Source of the DNA: Marinoscillum sp049115815
Lineage (GTDB): Bacteria; Bacteroidota; Bacteroidia; Cytophagales; Cyclobacteriaceae
Assembly: GCA_049115815.1 (NCBI GenBank)
Contig: JAGDZO010000001.1
Location: forward strand, 62,001 to 126,000
DNA: 64,000 nt
Direction: 5' to 3'
Positions 27,864-35,985 of the stretch are shown here, one piece after another. Position 1 is the first letter of the stretch. Each line of letters opens with the position of its first letter. The notes beneath the pieces are model-generated. The model ran no database searches, had not been told where the DNA came from, and saw only the letters and a program-made list of their open reading frames with translations. The translations under genes were made by a program, and so were the position numbers.

Positions 27864-28570
27864 GAGTTTAGTGCTTCCAATACTTTTAGTGCATTAGGGT
27901 TATCCCCATGAATGCAAAAAGTGTTGCCATACATTTCTATCATCTGACCCGACAAACTAGCGACGGTTGAAGAGTCATGGATGCTTTGGATTTGAAGTTT
28001 TATCTCATGGGGATCTAGGAGTACACTACCTTCAATTTTCCTGTTTACAAGCAGTCCATCTTGGTCATATCTTCTATCCGCAAAGGCCTCCAGAACAAAG
28101 GGTCGATTCAGTGAACTTAATACTGCGTGGATTTTGGTATTCCAAGGTACGAAAAGAGGTACATGACTGAAGTCCTTTGTTGCTTCTGCCAATAGCAGCG
28201 CAGTTTCACGGTGAGCAGCTGATTTGTTGTATAGCGCACCATGCGCTTTGATATGATGCAACTTCACACTTCGGGCGTTACACAAGTCATCCAATTGCCT
28301 AATTTGAAACTGTAAAGAATAGATAAGTTCCTCGTCAGGAATATCCAGTTCCACTCTACCAAAATGATCTGGGTCTGGATATGATGGGTGAGCCCCTATC
28401 AGCACATTGTTTTTCAGAGCCAAATCAATGGTTTTGCTCATTGACTCTACAGTGCCAATATGTCCTCCACAAGCGATGCTACATGCATCAATGAATGGCA
28501 TGATCTGCTGGTCATAGCCCGCAGATTCTCCCATGTCACAATTGATCTGATATGTTCGTTTTCTCTTCAC
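27860..28570 (-). CDS. pxpA: 5-oxoprolinase subunit A (LamB/YcsF family)
   Basis: This LamB/YcsF-family protein is the PxpA subunit of 5-oxoprolinase. Family motifs: INCDMGES at the N-terminus, IDACSIACGGHIG (metal- or substrate-site region), IGAHPSYPDPDHFGR, HIKAHGALYN and EAFADRRYDQDGLLVNR. I choose the GTG at 28568-28570 as start because it lies 8 bp after the upstream stop and gives a protein of 236 residues that begins just before the conserved INCDMGES. The frame is open up to an ATG at 28657, but that would add about 29 poorly conserved residues and overlap the transporter gene by about 79 bp. Translation is coupled to pxpB through an overlap at the stop. Confidence 0.9.
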   Translation of the reverse strand: MKRKRTYQINCDMGESAGYDQQIMPFIDACSIACGGHIGTVESMSKTIDLALKNNVLIGAHPSYPDPDHFGRVELDIPDEELIYSLQFQIRQLDDLCNARSVKLHHIKAHGALYNKSAAHRETALLLAEATKDFSHVPLFVPWNTKIHAVLSSLNRPFVLEAFADRRYDQDGLLVNRKIEGSVLLDPHEIKLQIQSIHDSSTVASLSGQMIEMYGNTFCIHGDNPNALKVLEALNS

Positions 28571-28578
28571 TGCTTGCT

Positions 28579-29760
28579 TTACAAAACACTTAAGATACTC
28601 TTGGCACCTAATATAATCATGAGTAGAATGATGATGAGCCCAAACCCAGACTGCCAAGCCTTATTGACATAACCCCCAAGCAGTTTTTTATTCATTGCCA
28701 GCCAAAGAATAAATATGGAAACAGTTGGCAATAGCAATCCATTCGCCACTTGAGCGAATCGAATGACGTCTATCGGTTTGTAGCCAAGTGAAGAAAAAGC
28801 AATCCCAATGATGAGTATACTACCCCAAACAATTTTCATTCTTATAGATCTTAAGTCGGAGGACCAGCCAAAACATCCAGCAGCTACATATGCTGCTGCA
28901 AGTGGCGCAGTGATAGCCGAGGTAATTCCTGCCGCAAACAATCCCATGGAGATAAGTACATTGGCATAAGATCCATACAAAGTAGTAAGGCCTTTAGCCA
29001 AACCTTCGATTCCAGATATTTCTGTATTGGCTGGGATAGCCGCTGCACATATCACTATGCACATTGAGATGATTCCCCCGATCCCTATCGATATTATGGT
29101 GTCTTTGCGCAGTGTCTTTAGTTCAGATACATTCCAGCCTTGGGTAACTAGTGAAGCGTGCAAGAAAAGATTGTAGGGCACGATGGTCGTTCCCACGAGT
29201 CCCAAAATGAGCAAAAGTCCATCTTCTGGGAAAGAAGGTAGCAATAGTCCAGAGAGGAGCAAGGATAGACTCGGCATGGTCATGACAGCCGTTATGGCAA
29301 AGGAGGCACTCATTAGCAGAACCAATCCTGTTAAGAATTTTTGGATGAGGTCGAAACTACCAATCGCCAAGAGGATGAATGCCACTGATCCGATGATAAG
29401 TGGAGCATAGTTTTTCAAGCCCCCAAGCACATTCAATCCGAGTGCGGCACCTGAGATGTTGCCAGCTTCATAGGATGCATTTCCAACTATGATAGCGGCC
29501 ATTATCAGTCCTATAGATCCATATTTGATCCAAGGGTATTTAATTTCTTGTTTGATGAGGAGAGGCAGGTCTTTGCCCGTGACTATCCCGAGTCTGGAAA
29601 CCATCTCTTGCAAAAAAATGGTAACAATAGTCGAAATAAGCAGTACCCAGAGCAGCTCATATTGATGGGTAGCCCCAGCCAAAGTACAAATAGTAACCGT
29701 TCCCGGCCCCACGAAGGCTGCTGCTATGAGTAATCCTGGTTTAGCTCTGTTCGTTGACAT
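28579..29760 (-). CDS. Nramp-fold transporter lacking the metal-binding motifs
   Basis: This 393-residue, about 11-helix membrane protein has the Nramp/LeuT fold. In true Nramp metal transporters helix 1 carries DPGN and helix 6 carries MPH; here the matching positions read GPGT (residues 18-21) and VPYNLFLH, so the Asp, Asn and Met ligands are all missing. It leads the pxpABC operon, with its stop 8 bp before the pxpA start. A similar gene (ycsG) sits beside ycsF/pxpA in Bacillus subtilis. I infer import of 5-oxoproline or a related organic substrate rather than a divalent metal, which the family-level name would suggest. A terminator for the upstream mscS gene lies just before its start, so it has its own promoter. 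Confidence 0.85.
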   Translation of the reverse strand: MSTNRAKPGLLIAAAFVGPGTVTICTLAGATHQYELLWVLLISTIVTIFLQEMVSRLGIVTGKDLPLLIKQEIKYPWIKYGSIGLIMAAIIVGNASYEAGNISGAALGLNVLGGLKNYAPLIIGSVAFILLAIGSFDLIQKFLTGLVLLMSASFAITAVMTMPSLSLLLSGLLLPSFPEDGLLLILGLVGTTIVPYNLFLHASLVTQGWNVSELKTLRKDTIISIGIGGIISMCIVICAAAIPANTEISGIEGLAKGLTTLYGSYANVLISMGLFAAGITSAITAPLAAAYVAAGCFGWSSDLRSIRMKIVWGSILIIGIAFSSLGYKPIDVIRFAQVANGLLLPTVSIFILWLAMNKKLLGGYVNKAWQSGFGLIIILLMIILGAKSILSVL

Positions 29761-29785
29761 AATTATCTCTCAAACTAACACAAAA

Positions 29786-29811
29786 AAAGGCTACCCGTAT
29801 GAGTAGCCTTT
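29786..29811 (-). terminator. Rho-independent terminator of the mscS-like gene
   Basis: Read on the minus strand, AAGGCTAC (complement of 29803-29810) pairs with GTAGCCTT (complement of 29787-29794) around an 8-base loop; one more A-T pair extends the stem. It is followed by a run of seven T residues (A-run at 29782-29788 on the plus strand). It lies 22 bp after the mscS stop and only 26 bp before the next start codon, so the transporter-pxp transcript must start within or very near it. Confidence 0.85.
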
Positions 29812-29833
29812 GTGATTCGTGATTTTTGAAAAA

Positions 29834-30676
29834 TTATTTCTGCTGATGAACGTGTACGTCCATTTGTGGGTAAGGAATGTTCAAGCCTTCTTTGCCGAAT
29901 CCTTTGTACACTTTTTCATTCATGTCGAAGTATACACCCCAGTAGTCTCCGGACTTGGTCCATACTCTTACTACAATGTTTACCGAGCTGTCGCCCAAAG
30001 AATGCAATGCGATGAACGGCTCAGGATCTTTGAAAATTCTTTCATCCTCAGCAATGTATTGAAGCAATACAGCTTTGGCTTTGTCATAATCATCGCCATA
30101 TCCAATACCGAAAGTGAAGTCAACCCTGCGGTTTTCTTCGGCAGAATAGTTTGTTAATGATCCACCAGCTATTGCGCCATTTGGGATGATGATGCGCTTG
30201 TTGTCACCAGTCATCATGATCGTATTGAAGATCTGAATCTCTTTCACTACACCCATGTAGCCAGCCATATCCACAAAGTCTCCAACTTTAAAAGGTTTGA
30301 AGGCCAGGATCATCACACCGCTAGCGAAGTTCTGCAAAGTGCCTTGAAGCGAAAGACCAATGGCCAAACCTGCAGCACCCAGTATTGCTACAAATGAAGT
30401 CATTTGGATACCCACCATACCAATGACAGTAATGAAGAGCATTACCTTGAGTATGATGTTGACTAGTGTAGACAAAAATGGAGTCAGTGACGGGTCTACC
30501 CCGCGATTGTTCAATGTCTTTTTGAAAACTTTTGTGATAGCTCCTACTACCCAAAGTCCTAATATGAGGGTGATCAGTGCAGTGATAAAATCAGGTCCAT
30601 ATTGCCAAAGTAGATCGACTCCCTTGGCGGAAAGCTCTTGAGCTAGGCTCAATTTGTCATTTAATTGTTCTTCCAT
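29834..30676 (-). CDS. MscS-family small mechanosensitive channel
   Basis: This 280-residue channel opens under membrane tension and protects against osmotic downshock. It has an N-terminal amphipathic stretch, three transmembrane helices (about 26-50, 67-90 and 93-125) and a pore-lining TM3 with the Gly/Ala-rich sequence ILGAAGLAIGLSLQGTLQNF (about 97-116) that defines the MscS pore. The cytoplasmic beta domain follows (VGDFVDMAGYMGVVKEIQIFNTIM), then the alpha/beta domain ending in the short tail MDVHVHQQK. The length is that of E. coli MscS. It has its own terminator. No operon partner is evident. Confidence 0.94.
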   Translation of the reverse strand: MEEQLNDKLSLAQELSAKGVDLLWQYGPDFITALITLILGLWVVGAITKVFKKTLNNRGVDPSLTPFLSTLVNIILKVMLFITVIGMVGIQMTSFVAILGAAGLAIGLSLQGTLQNFASGVMILAFKPFKVGDFVDMAGYMGVVKEIQIFNTIMMTGDNKRIIIPNGAIAGGSLTNYSAEENRRVDFTFGIGYGDDYDKAKAVLLQYIAEDERIFKDPEPFIALHSLGDSSVNIVVRVWTKSGDYWGVYFDMNEKVYKGFGKEGLNIPYPQMDVHVHQQK

Positions 30677-30883
30677 TTTTTCAATAGTGTTAAGGCTTAA
30701 TTTTTTTTTGTATTGGAACTACCAATATTTCGGCAAGGTATGAAAAACCTATATTCTAAATATACCCTCTCCGATAAACTGGATGTAATCTTCGCCAGTT
30801 CAAGCGAATAGTTCTTTGAATGATTTGGTAGATGCCGTTTGGTTTAAATGCCCATGTGCATTGATTCCAAATAATTGGTTGAC

Positions 30884-31294
30884 TCATAAAAATACATTGG
30901 TCAAATACTTATTGCGAATATCCCTGTAGACGTAAAAATCAGAATCAATACTAGCTATTTCCTGAATGTTTTTCTCCTCGGACACCACTATCAAAGAAGC
31001 GTCCGCCAGATCCATAGGCACATCATCAAACTTGTCAGTTAGGGCTATTAGTCTATCCAAATGTCTTGCATCCAGAGGGAATATCTGAATAGCTCCACGA
31101 TCTATCCATTGTAGAAAGGCTTGTTGCACCTGAGTGCTAAAGTCAAGCATGTGAGCTACTTCAGTGATCACTGGCCAGGTAGTCCACAGCGTTCCTTGGT
31201 ATGTCTCCATAAAACGCAACGCTGCGAGGTGATAGCTATCACTTCGGTCGAAAAGCCCAATGATCGGGCCAGCGTCAATGAGTGTGTTTCTCAC
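30884..31294 (-). CDS. PIN-domain toxin (VapC-like ribonuclease)
   Basis: This 136-residue protein is a single PIN domain. Acidic residues in the expected places are Asp7 (IDAGPIIGLFD), a Glu near residue 44 (VITEVAHM), an Asp near 95-98 (DLADASLI) and an Asp near 117 (IDSDF), which together bind the metal in this nuclease fold. It overlaps the upstream small gene by 20 bp on the same strand, the standard antitoxin-toxin order. VapC-type toxins cut tRNA or rRNA. The actual RNA target is unknown. About 207 bp without a recognisable gene separate it from mscS. Confidence 0.85.
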   Translation of the reverse strand: MRNTLIDAGPIIGLFDRSDSYHLAALRFMETYQGTLWTTWPVITEVAHMLDFSTQVQQAFLQWIDRGAIQIFPLDARHLDRLIALTDKFDDVPMDLADASLIVVSEEKNIQEIASIDSDFYVYRDIRNKYLTNVFL

Positions 31295-31523
31295 TTAGCT
31301 TAGCTTTAAGTCTGTCCTTGTAGGTAATAGATAAGTCTTTCTTGCCCGAGCCTGCTAACCCAAATAAATCCGTACCTAGGGCATAGGGGCTAGCCTCCTT
31401 CTCTTTGGCTGAAAAATATTGGGCAAGAGCCTCCTTCACAATAGAGGACTTTGACAAATCTGTCTGATCGCTGTATTGCTTGAGCTTCTTCTCTAGCTCT
31501 TCATTGAGTCTTACGTTGAGCAT
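31275..31523 (-). CDS. Ribbon-helix-helix antitoxin
   Basis: This 82-residue protein starts MLNVRLNEELEKKLKQYSD, a ribbon-helix-helix (CopG/Arc-like) DNA-binding N-terminus, followed by LSKSSIVKEALAQYF, the second helix. The C-terminal 35 residues (YALGTDLFGLAGSGKKD onward) form the likely toxin-wrapping tail. It precedes and overlaps the PIN toxin gene. By analogy it neutralises the toxin and represses the shared promoter, which should lie in the short space between 31524 and the next gene's end at 31572. Confidence 0.85.
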   Translation of the reverse strand: MLNVRLNEELEKKLKQYSDQTDLSKSSIVKEALAQYFSAKEKEASPYALGTDLFGLAGSGKKDLSITYKDRLKAKLSEKHTH

Positions 31524-31571
31524 CTTTTCTAAGTTTACTCAAAGTAATACAATTTGTATTACATTTACAAA

Positions 31572-31934
31572 TCAATCAATAGGATAGGGCACAAAGACGA
31601 AGTTGGTGAACGCACCATCCACTATAAAAAGACAGCAAAACTCGTCTGGGTCTTTGTAAGCGCTTTTGAATGCTTCCACTTCAGCTACCAATTCTCGCTG
31701 GGTAAATTCCTCGAGATAAGAAGCGAAATAATTCCAATCATTGTCAAATCTATCCCGCTCGTATAGCACTTGCCCAATAGGCACTTCTTGTTTGGAGACA
31801 GGGAAGATGGGAAATTCGGAAAATCCACGTTTACGAATTAGGTAAGAAGCCTCCTTCAGATGCTCCGAAACTTTCACAAAATCAGACGAAATTCTACCAA
31901 GATATTTTGGGTCTAAAGTTGGGTCGTTTTGCAT
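31572..31934 (-). CDS. Hypothetical protein, 120 residues
   Basis: I do not recognise this small soluble protein. It has no signal peptide or membrane helix. The first half is helical with mixed charge (DPKYLGRISSDFVKVSEHLKE) and the second half has acidic and aromatic residues (DRFDNDWNYFASYLEEF, then FVFVPYPID at the end). It lies 1 bp downstream of the rlmD stop on the same strand, so the two are probably co-transcribed. Codon use and the tight spacing support a real gene. No function is inferred. Confidence 0.65.
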   Translation of the reverse strand: MQNDPTLDPKYLGRISSDFVKVSEHLKEASYLIRKRGFSEFPIFPVSKQEVPIGQVLYERDRFDNDWNYFASYLEEFTQRELVAEVEAFKSAYKDPDEFCCLFIVDGAFTNFVFVPYPID

Positions 31935-31935
31935 G

Positions 31936-33363
31936 TTATTTTGATTTTAATAGAATCACATTTTCTACATGATGCGTCTGAGGAAACATATCTACAGGTT
32001 GTATTTTCTCTACCACGAAGCATTCAGAAAGCAACTCCAAGTCTCGAGCTTGAGTTGCAGGATTACAGCTCACATACACAAGCTTATCAGGCTTAATTCT
32101 ATTGAGCATTTCTACCACCTTTTGGTGCATTCCTGCTCTTGGAGGGTCCGTTATGATGACATCTGGTCGACCATAGCTCGCCACAAACTCATCATTCATC
32201 ATATCCTTCATATCCCCGGCTATGAAAGTAGTATTAATGATACCATTGATTGCAGAATTGATTCTTGCATCTATAATGGCTTCCTCCACTGACTCTACAC
32301 CTACCACCTTTTTGGCAGATTTAGCTATGAAGTTGGCGATAGTTCCAGTGCCTGTATAAAGATCATAGACCACCTCGTCACCTTTGAGATCAGCAAAGTC
32401 ACGAGTTACTTTATACAACTCATAAGCCTGCACACTATTGGTCTGATAGAAGGATTTAGGACCAATGCGAAACTTAAGGCCTTCCATCTCCTCATGGATA
32501 AATGGCTCCCCTGCAAAGGTGTGAACAGGTAGGTCATAGAACGTTTCATTCTTTTTCTCATTGATGATGTACATCAATGACGAGATCTGAGAGAAATTAT
32601 CTTTCAGATGATTCATGAGCCCTGAAATCGCCTTTTCATCATTGTGAAAAAACTGAACGATCACCATCAGATCGCCTGTGGTGGATGAACGAATAATGAG
32701 ATTTCTGAGCAGGCCTTCTTGACTTTGCAGATCGAAAAATGGTAGTTCATTGGCCTCCGCATATGCCTTTACGGCCAACCTTATTTCATTGGATGGATCG
32801 GCTTGAAGCCAACAATGATTGATGTCGAGGATTTTGTCAAATCGTCTCGGGATATGAAAGCCCAAAGCATTTCTACTTAGTTCATCCCCTTGTTCTATCT
32901 CTTCTCGGGTAAGCCATCTTTTATTAGAAAAAGTATATTCGAGCTTGTTTCGATAGTAGGTTGTATTGGCCGAACCAATAATTGGCTGCAGCTCTGGCAG
33001 ATCGATCCCACTAATTTTTCTTAGGTTAAAATCGACATGCTCTTGTTTATGTCTCAATTGAGCATCGTATTGAATATGCTGCCATTTACATCCTCCGCAA
33101 GTGCCAAAGTGCTCGCAGAAGGAATCTGTTCGATCAGGAGATTGCTGATGAAAATGGATCACTTCTCCTAAGAAAAATTTCTTTTGCTTTCCCACTACCC
33201 GTATATCCACTACATCACCGGGAGCAGCGTCTTTTACAAAATAGACCCTTTTGTCGTGACGACCTACGCTCTTTCCATCGGCAGATATCCCATCGATGAC
33301 CAACTTTTCGATAACTTTACTTGATTTCATTGGGCGCAAATCTAACAATAGTAGTTGTGTCAT
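31936..33363 (-). CDS. rlmD: 23S rRNA (uracil-5-)-methyltransferase RlmD
   Basis: This TrmA-family, SAM-dependent methyltransferase makes m5U in 23S rRNA. An N-terminal TRAM domain (about 15-75) is followed by the iron-sulfur motif CEHFGTCGGC (C-x5-C-x2-C, about 84-93) with a fourth Cys in NHCWLQ. The Rossmann part carries VYDLYTGTGTIANFIAK (SAM binding), TDPPRAGMHQ and the catalytic loop VYVSCNPATQARDL. The open frame begins at 33363, but Met12 at 33330 starts directly before the TRAM domain (MKSSKVIEKLVIDG) and is an equally good start. The length is about 464-475 residues, usual for Bacteroidota members. Divergent from the large surface-protein gene at 33408. Confidence 0.93.
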   Translation of the reverse strand: MTQLLLLDLRPMKSSKVIEKLVIDGISADGKSVGRHDKRVYFVKDAAPGDVVDIRVVGKQKKFFLGEVIHFHQQSPDRTDSFCEHFGTCGGCKWQHIQYDAQLRHKQEHVDFNLRKISGIDLPELQPIIGSANTTYYRNKLEYTFSNKRWLTREEIEQGDELSRNALGFHIPRRFDKILDINHCWLQADPSNEIRLAVKAYAEANELPFFDLQSQEGLLRNLIIRSSTTGDLMVIVQFFHNDEKAISGLMNHLKDNFSQISSLMYIINEKKNETFYDLPVHTFAGEPFIHEEMEGLKFRIGPKSFYQTNSVQAYELYKVTRDFADLKGDEVVYDLYTGTGTIANFIAKSAKKVVGVESVEEAIIDARINSAINGIINTTFIAGDMKDMMNDEFVASYGRPDVIITDPPRAGMHQKVVEMLNRIKPDKLVYVSCNPATQARDLELLSECFVVEKIQPVDMFPQTHHVENVILLKSK

Positions 33364-33407
33364 TTGTTGGGGTAACAGGGATAATAAATGTTTCCTAAAA
33401 GGAGCAT

Positions 33408-35972
33408 ATGAAAAAACTCATCGTCTATATAATTGCAATTTTATCAGTGTGCTTTGCGCAGGCATTTCACATAGTAGGGGGCGAGATAGAGTTTCTCACT
33501 TTGGAGCCCGGACGCTACAGGGTGACCTTAATCCAATATAAGGACGAAGCACAGACTGAGAATCCATTTTATGACCCTGATCTTGTGGTTGCGATTTACT
33601 CCAACAAGGATGATAGCCAGGTAGGTTCTTTCTTTTTGCCCAGACTGGATATTCTAGAAGTAGCGTATAGCAATGAAGAATGTGCGCTTGAAGAACTTCA
33701 AACTTCGAAAATCATTTATTCGGCTGAATTTGAATTAAATCCGCAAGATTATGCGGATGAAGAGGGCTACTATCTAGTCTACGAAAGGTGTTGTAGAAAT
33801 GCTGTCATCAAAAACATTGTGAATCCTGACAATGCAGGGATGAAGTATGTGCTCGAAATACCGCCACTTTGGAAAGATGGCAAGCCGTTCATTAACTCAT
33901 CTCCAAGCCTGTTAAGACCATTGAGTGACTATGCTTGTATCGACCAACTTTATTACACCAATTTCACAGGTGTAGATCCCGATGGAGACTCATTAGTTTA
34001 TAGAATGGTGGTACCACTCAATAGCCACCTTGTAGGCCAAGGCAATGGATTCGTTCCTCCTTCACCTAAACCACATGTCAATATCGCTTGGTCGGGAGAT
34101 TATGGCCTAGATAACATAGTGCCGGGTAGCCCACCTTTAAATATCAGCAATAGAGGGCTATTGACTGTGAGTCCGTTCGAGACGGGAATTTATGTGTTCT
34201 CCGTCATGGTAGAAGAATGGAGAGATCAAGTGAAGATAGGAGAGGTTCAAAGGGATTTTCAGATGTTGGTTGTCGATGGTTGTAATCCTCCAGACCCACC
34301 TGATGTGGGAATCAAAATACCTAATGATGACTCGTTCAATCCATTGGTAGATACCCTCAACTATGCGCTTACCGATGATAAATGCTTTGACTTTATTATT
34401 ACCAACATAACTCCAGGTGAAACGATCAATTTGAGAGCTGATCCAGTTAATTTCTCCGAGGAGATACATGGTATATTCAGTATTACGCAAGCTTTTATTC
34501 AAAGTGGGCAAGATACTTTGATAGTGGAGGTATGTGCTCCTGGATGTCCTCCTGTGAGAGACGGACCTTTTATTATTGACCTGATAGCTGCAGATGATGC
34601 TTGCCCTTTGCCGCAGCTTGATACCGCCAGATTGATAATTAATGTGGAGCCGCCACCCAATGACTTGCCAGTAATTGGGAATACCGTTCCTGGAATTACC
34701 CTGAATGAAGGAGAGGAAGGAATTATTGGTTTTAGCGCTACAGATGTAGATTTGGATAGCATGGTGATTGATTTGGTGGTGCCTGGAGTGTTGGATCCTT
34801 CCGAAAAAGGTGTCACGTTGGACATTACTAGAAACCAGAAAGGTTTAATAGAAGGAAACATCGAATGGCAGGCCGATTGTCAAAAGTATGATTTTAGTGA
34901 CTCACCCAATTTTATTGTTGGGATAAAGGTGGATGATCTCGATACCTGTATGGTGGAAAATGATGACATTAGATGGATCAATATGAGCGTAATATTGCCG
35001 CTCAATTCTAGCCCGCAAATCACTGCTAATATTAACTCCATGTTGACGCTTGGTGATGGAGAAACATTGAGTGTAGATGTCCAAGTGAATGATGCAGACA
35101 ATGATACCGTCCAATTAAACTTGCTCAATAAAAGTCAGTTCGAAGATTTGGGCTTGACATTTCAAGACACGCTGGGAGTAGGGACTGTTTCATCTCCACT
35201 CAGCTGGACTATAGATTGTGATATCATTGCAAAGACGGATCAGCGAGTATTTGAAATGCTTTTCGTGGCAGAAGATTTTGATACATGCGATGAGACCAAC
35301 TTAGATACTTTGAGTCTTGTGGTTAATGTCGAATTTGATCCAAATCTACCTCCTCAGTTTGACGTACTTCCAGATACGGTCATAGAGATCAATACACCGT
35401 TTGAATATTCATTTAGTTCCACCGATCCAAACTCGTCCGATCTGGTAACTATAGAATGGTTCAATGAAGCGCGCTTGCCTCGCTCGCCATCCTTATTGCT
35501 AGAATCAGAAAGTGGCCAAGGGCAGGCAAATGCTACCCTATATTGGACACCAGAATGTTCGCTTTTGGATTTTGGTGAGACATCAAAGCAGATAGATCTA
35601 ATATTCATTTCCTACGATGATGGTTGCCCAAATATCAGGTTGGATACTACAAGATTGGTAGTGGAGATTCGCGAAACAAGGGAATTGTTTGAAGGCTTTG
35701 ATCCTCCGAATGTATTCACGCCAAATAACGATGGGGCCAATGATTTTTTCACACTCACCAATCTTTCTGAGCCTCAAATGAACCTACCTCCGGATAATTG
35801 TGATGATGCCTTTTTGTTTATCACCATTCATGACAGAAGCGGTTCTAAGGTGTATGAGAGCACTGATAGGGCATTCAGATGGAGCGGAGAGAACTATCCG
35901 TCTGGCGTGTATTACTATCAGATAAAGTATGAGCGAACCACATACAACGGTTATCTACACCTATTAAAATAA
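33408..35972 (+). CDS. Large T9SS-type surface protein with gliding-motility C-terminal domain
   Basis: This 854-residue secreted protein has a signal peptide ending near FAQA (20) and a mature start HIVGGEIEF, typical of Bacteroidota adhesin-like proteins. The body is repeated beta-rich segments with Asp-rich ADDxDxD-type turns (PKD/cadherin-like). The C-terminal domain starts at PPNVFTPNNDGANDFF (about 764) and ends YYYQIKYERTTYNGYLHLLK; this is the gliding-motility-associated (type B) T9SS sorting domain. Such proteins are exported by T9SS and remain at the cell surface, often as adhesins. Several Cys residues occur, possibly disulfide-forming. The partner and ligand are unknown. Confidence 0.9.
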   Translation: MKKLIVYIIAILSVCFAQAFHIVGGEIEFLTLEPGRYRVTLIQYKDEAQTENPFYDPDLVVAIYSNKDDSQVGSFFLPRLDILEVAYSNEECALEELQTSKIIYSAEFELNPQDYADEEGYYLVYERCCRNAVIKNIVNPDNAGMKYVLEIPPLWKDGKPFINSSPSLLRPLSDYACIDQLYYTNFTGVDPDGDSLVYRMVVPLNSHLVGQGNGFVPPSPKPHVNIAWSGDYGLDNIVPGSPPLNISNRGLLTVSPFETGIYVFSVMVEEWRDQVKIGEVQRDFQMLVVDGCNPPDPPDVGIKIPNDDSFNPLVDTLNYALTDDKCFDFIITNITPGETINLRADPVNFSEEIHGIFSITQAFIQSGQDTLIVEVCAPGCPPVRDGPFIIDLIAADDACPLPQLDTARLIINVEPPPNDLPVIGNTVPGITLNEGEEGIIGFSATDVDLDSMVIDLVVPGVLDPSEKGVTLDITRNQKGLIEGNIEWQADCQKYDFSDSPNFIVGIKVDDLDTCMVENDDIRWINMSVILPLNSSPQITANINSMLTLGDGETLSVDVQVNDADNDTVQLNLLNKSQFEDLGLTFQDTLGVGTVSSPLSWTIDCDIIAKTDQRVFEMLFVAEDFDTCDETNLDTLSLVVNVEFDPNLPPQFDVLPDTVIEINTPFEYSFSSTDPNSSDLVTIEWFNEARLPRSPSLLLESESGQGQANATLYWTPECSLLDFGETSKQIDLIFISYDDGCPNIRLDTTRLVVEIRETRELFEGFDPPNVFTPNNDGANDFFTLTNLSEPQMNLPPDNCDDAFLFITIHDRSGSKVYESTDRAFRWSGENYPSGVYYYQIKYERTTYNGYLHLLK

Positions 35973-35985
35973 TCTGATAATCAAT

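Noticed and set aside
28571..28657. An upstream ATG extending pxpA by about 29 codons
   Set aside because: It would overlap the transporter gene by about 79 bp and add residues without family similarity; the GTG at 28568-28570 directly precedes the conserved N-terminus.
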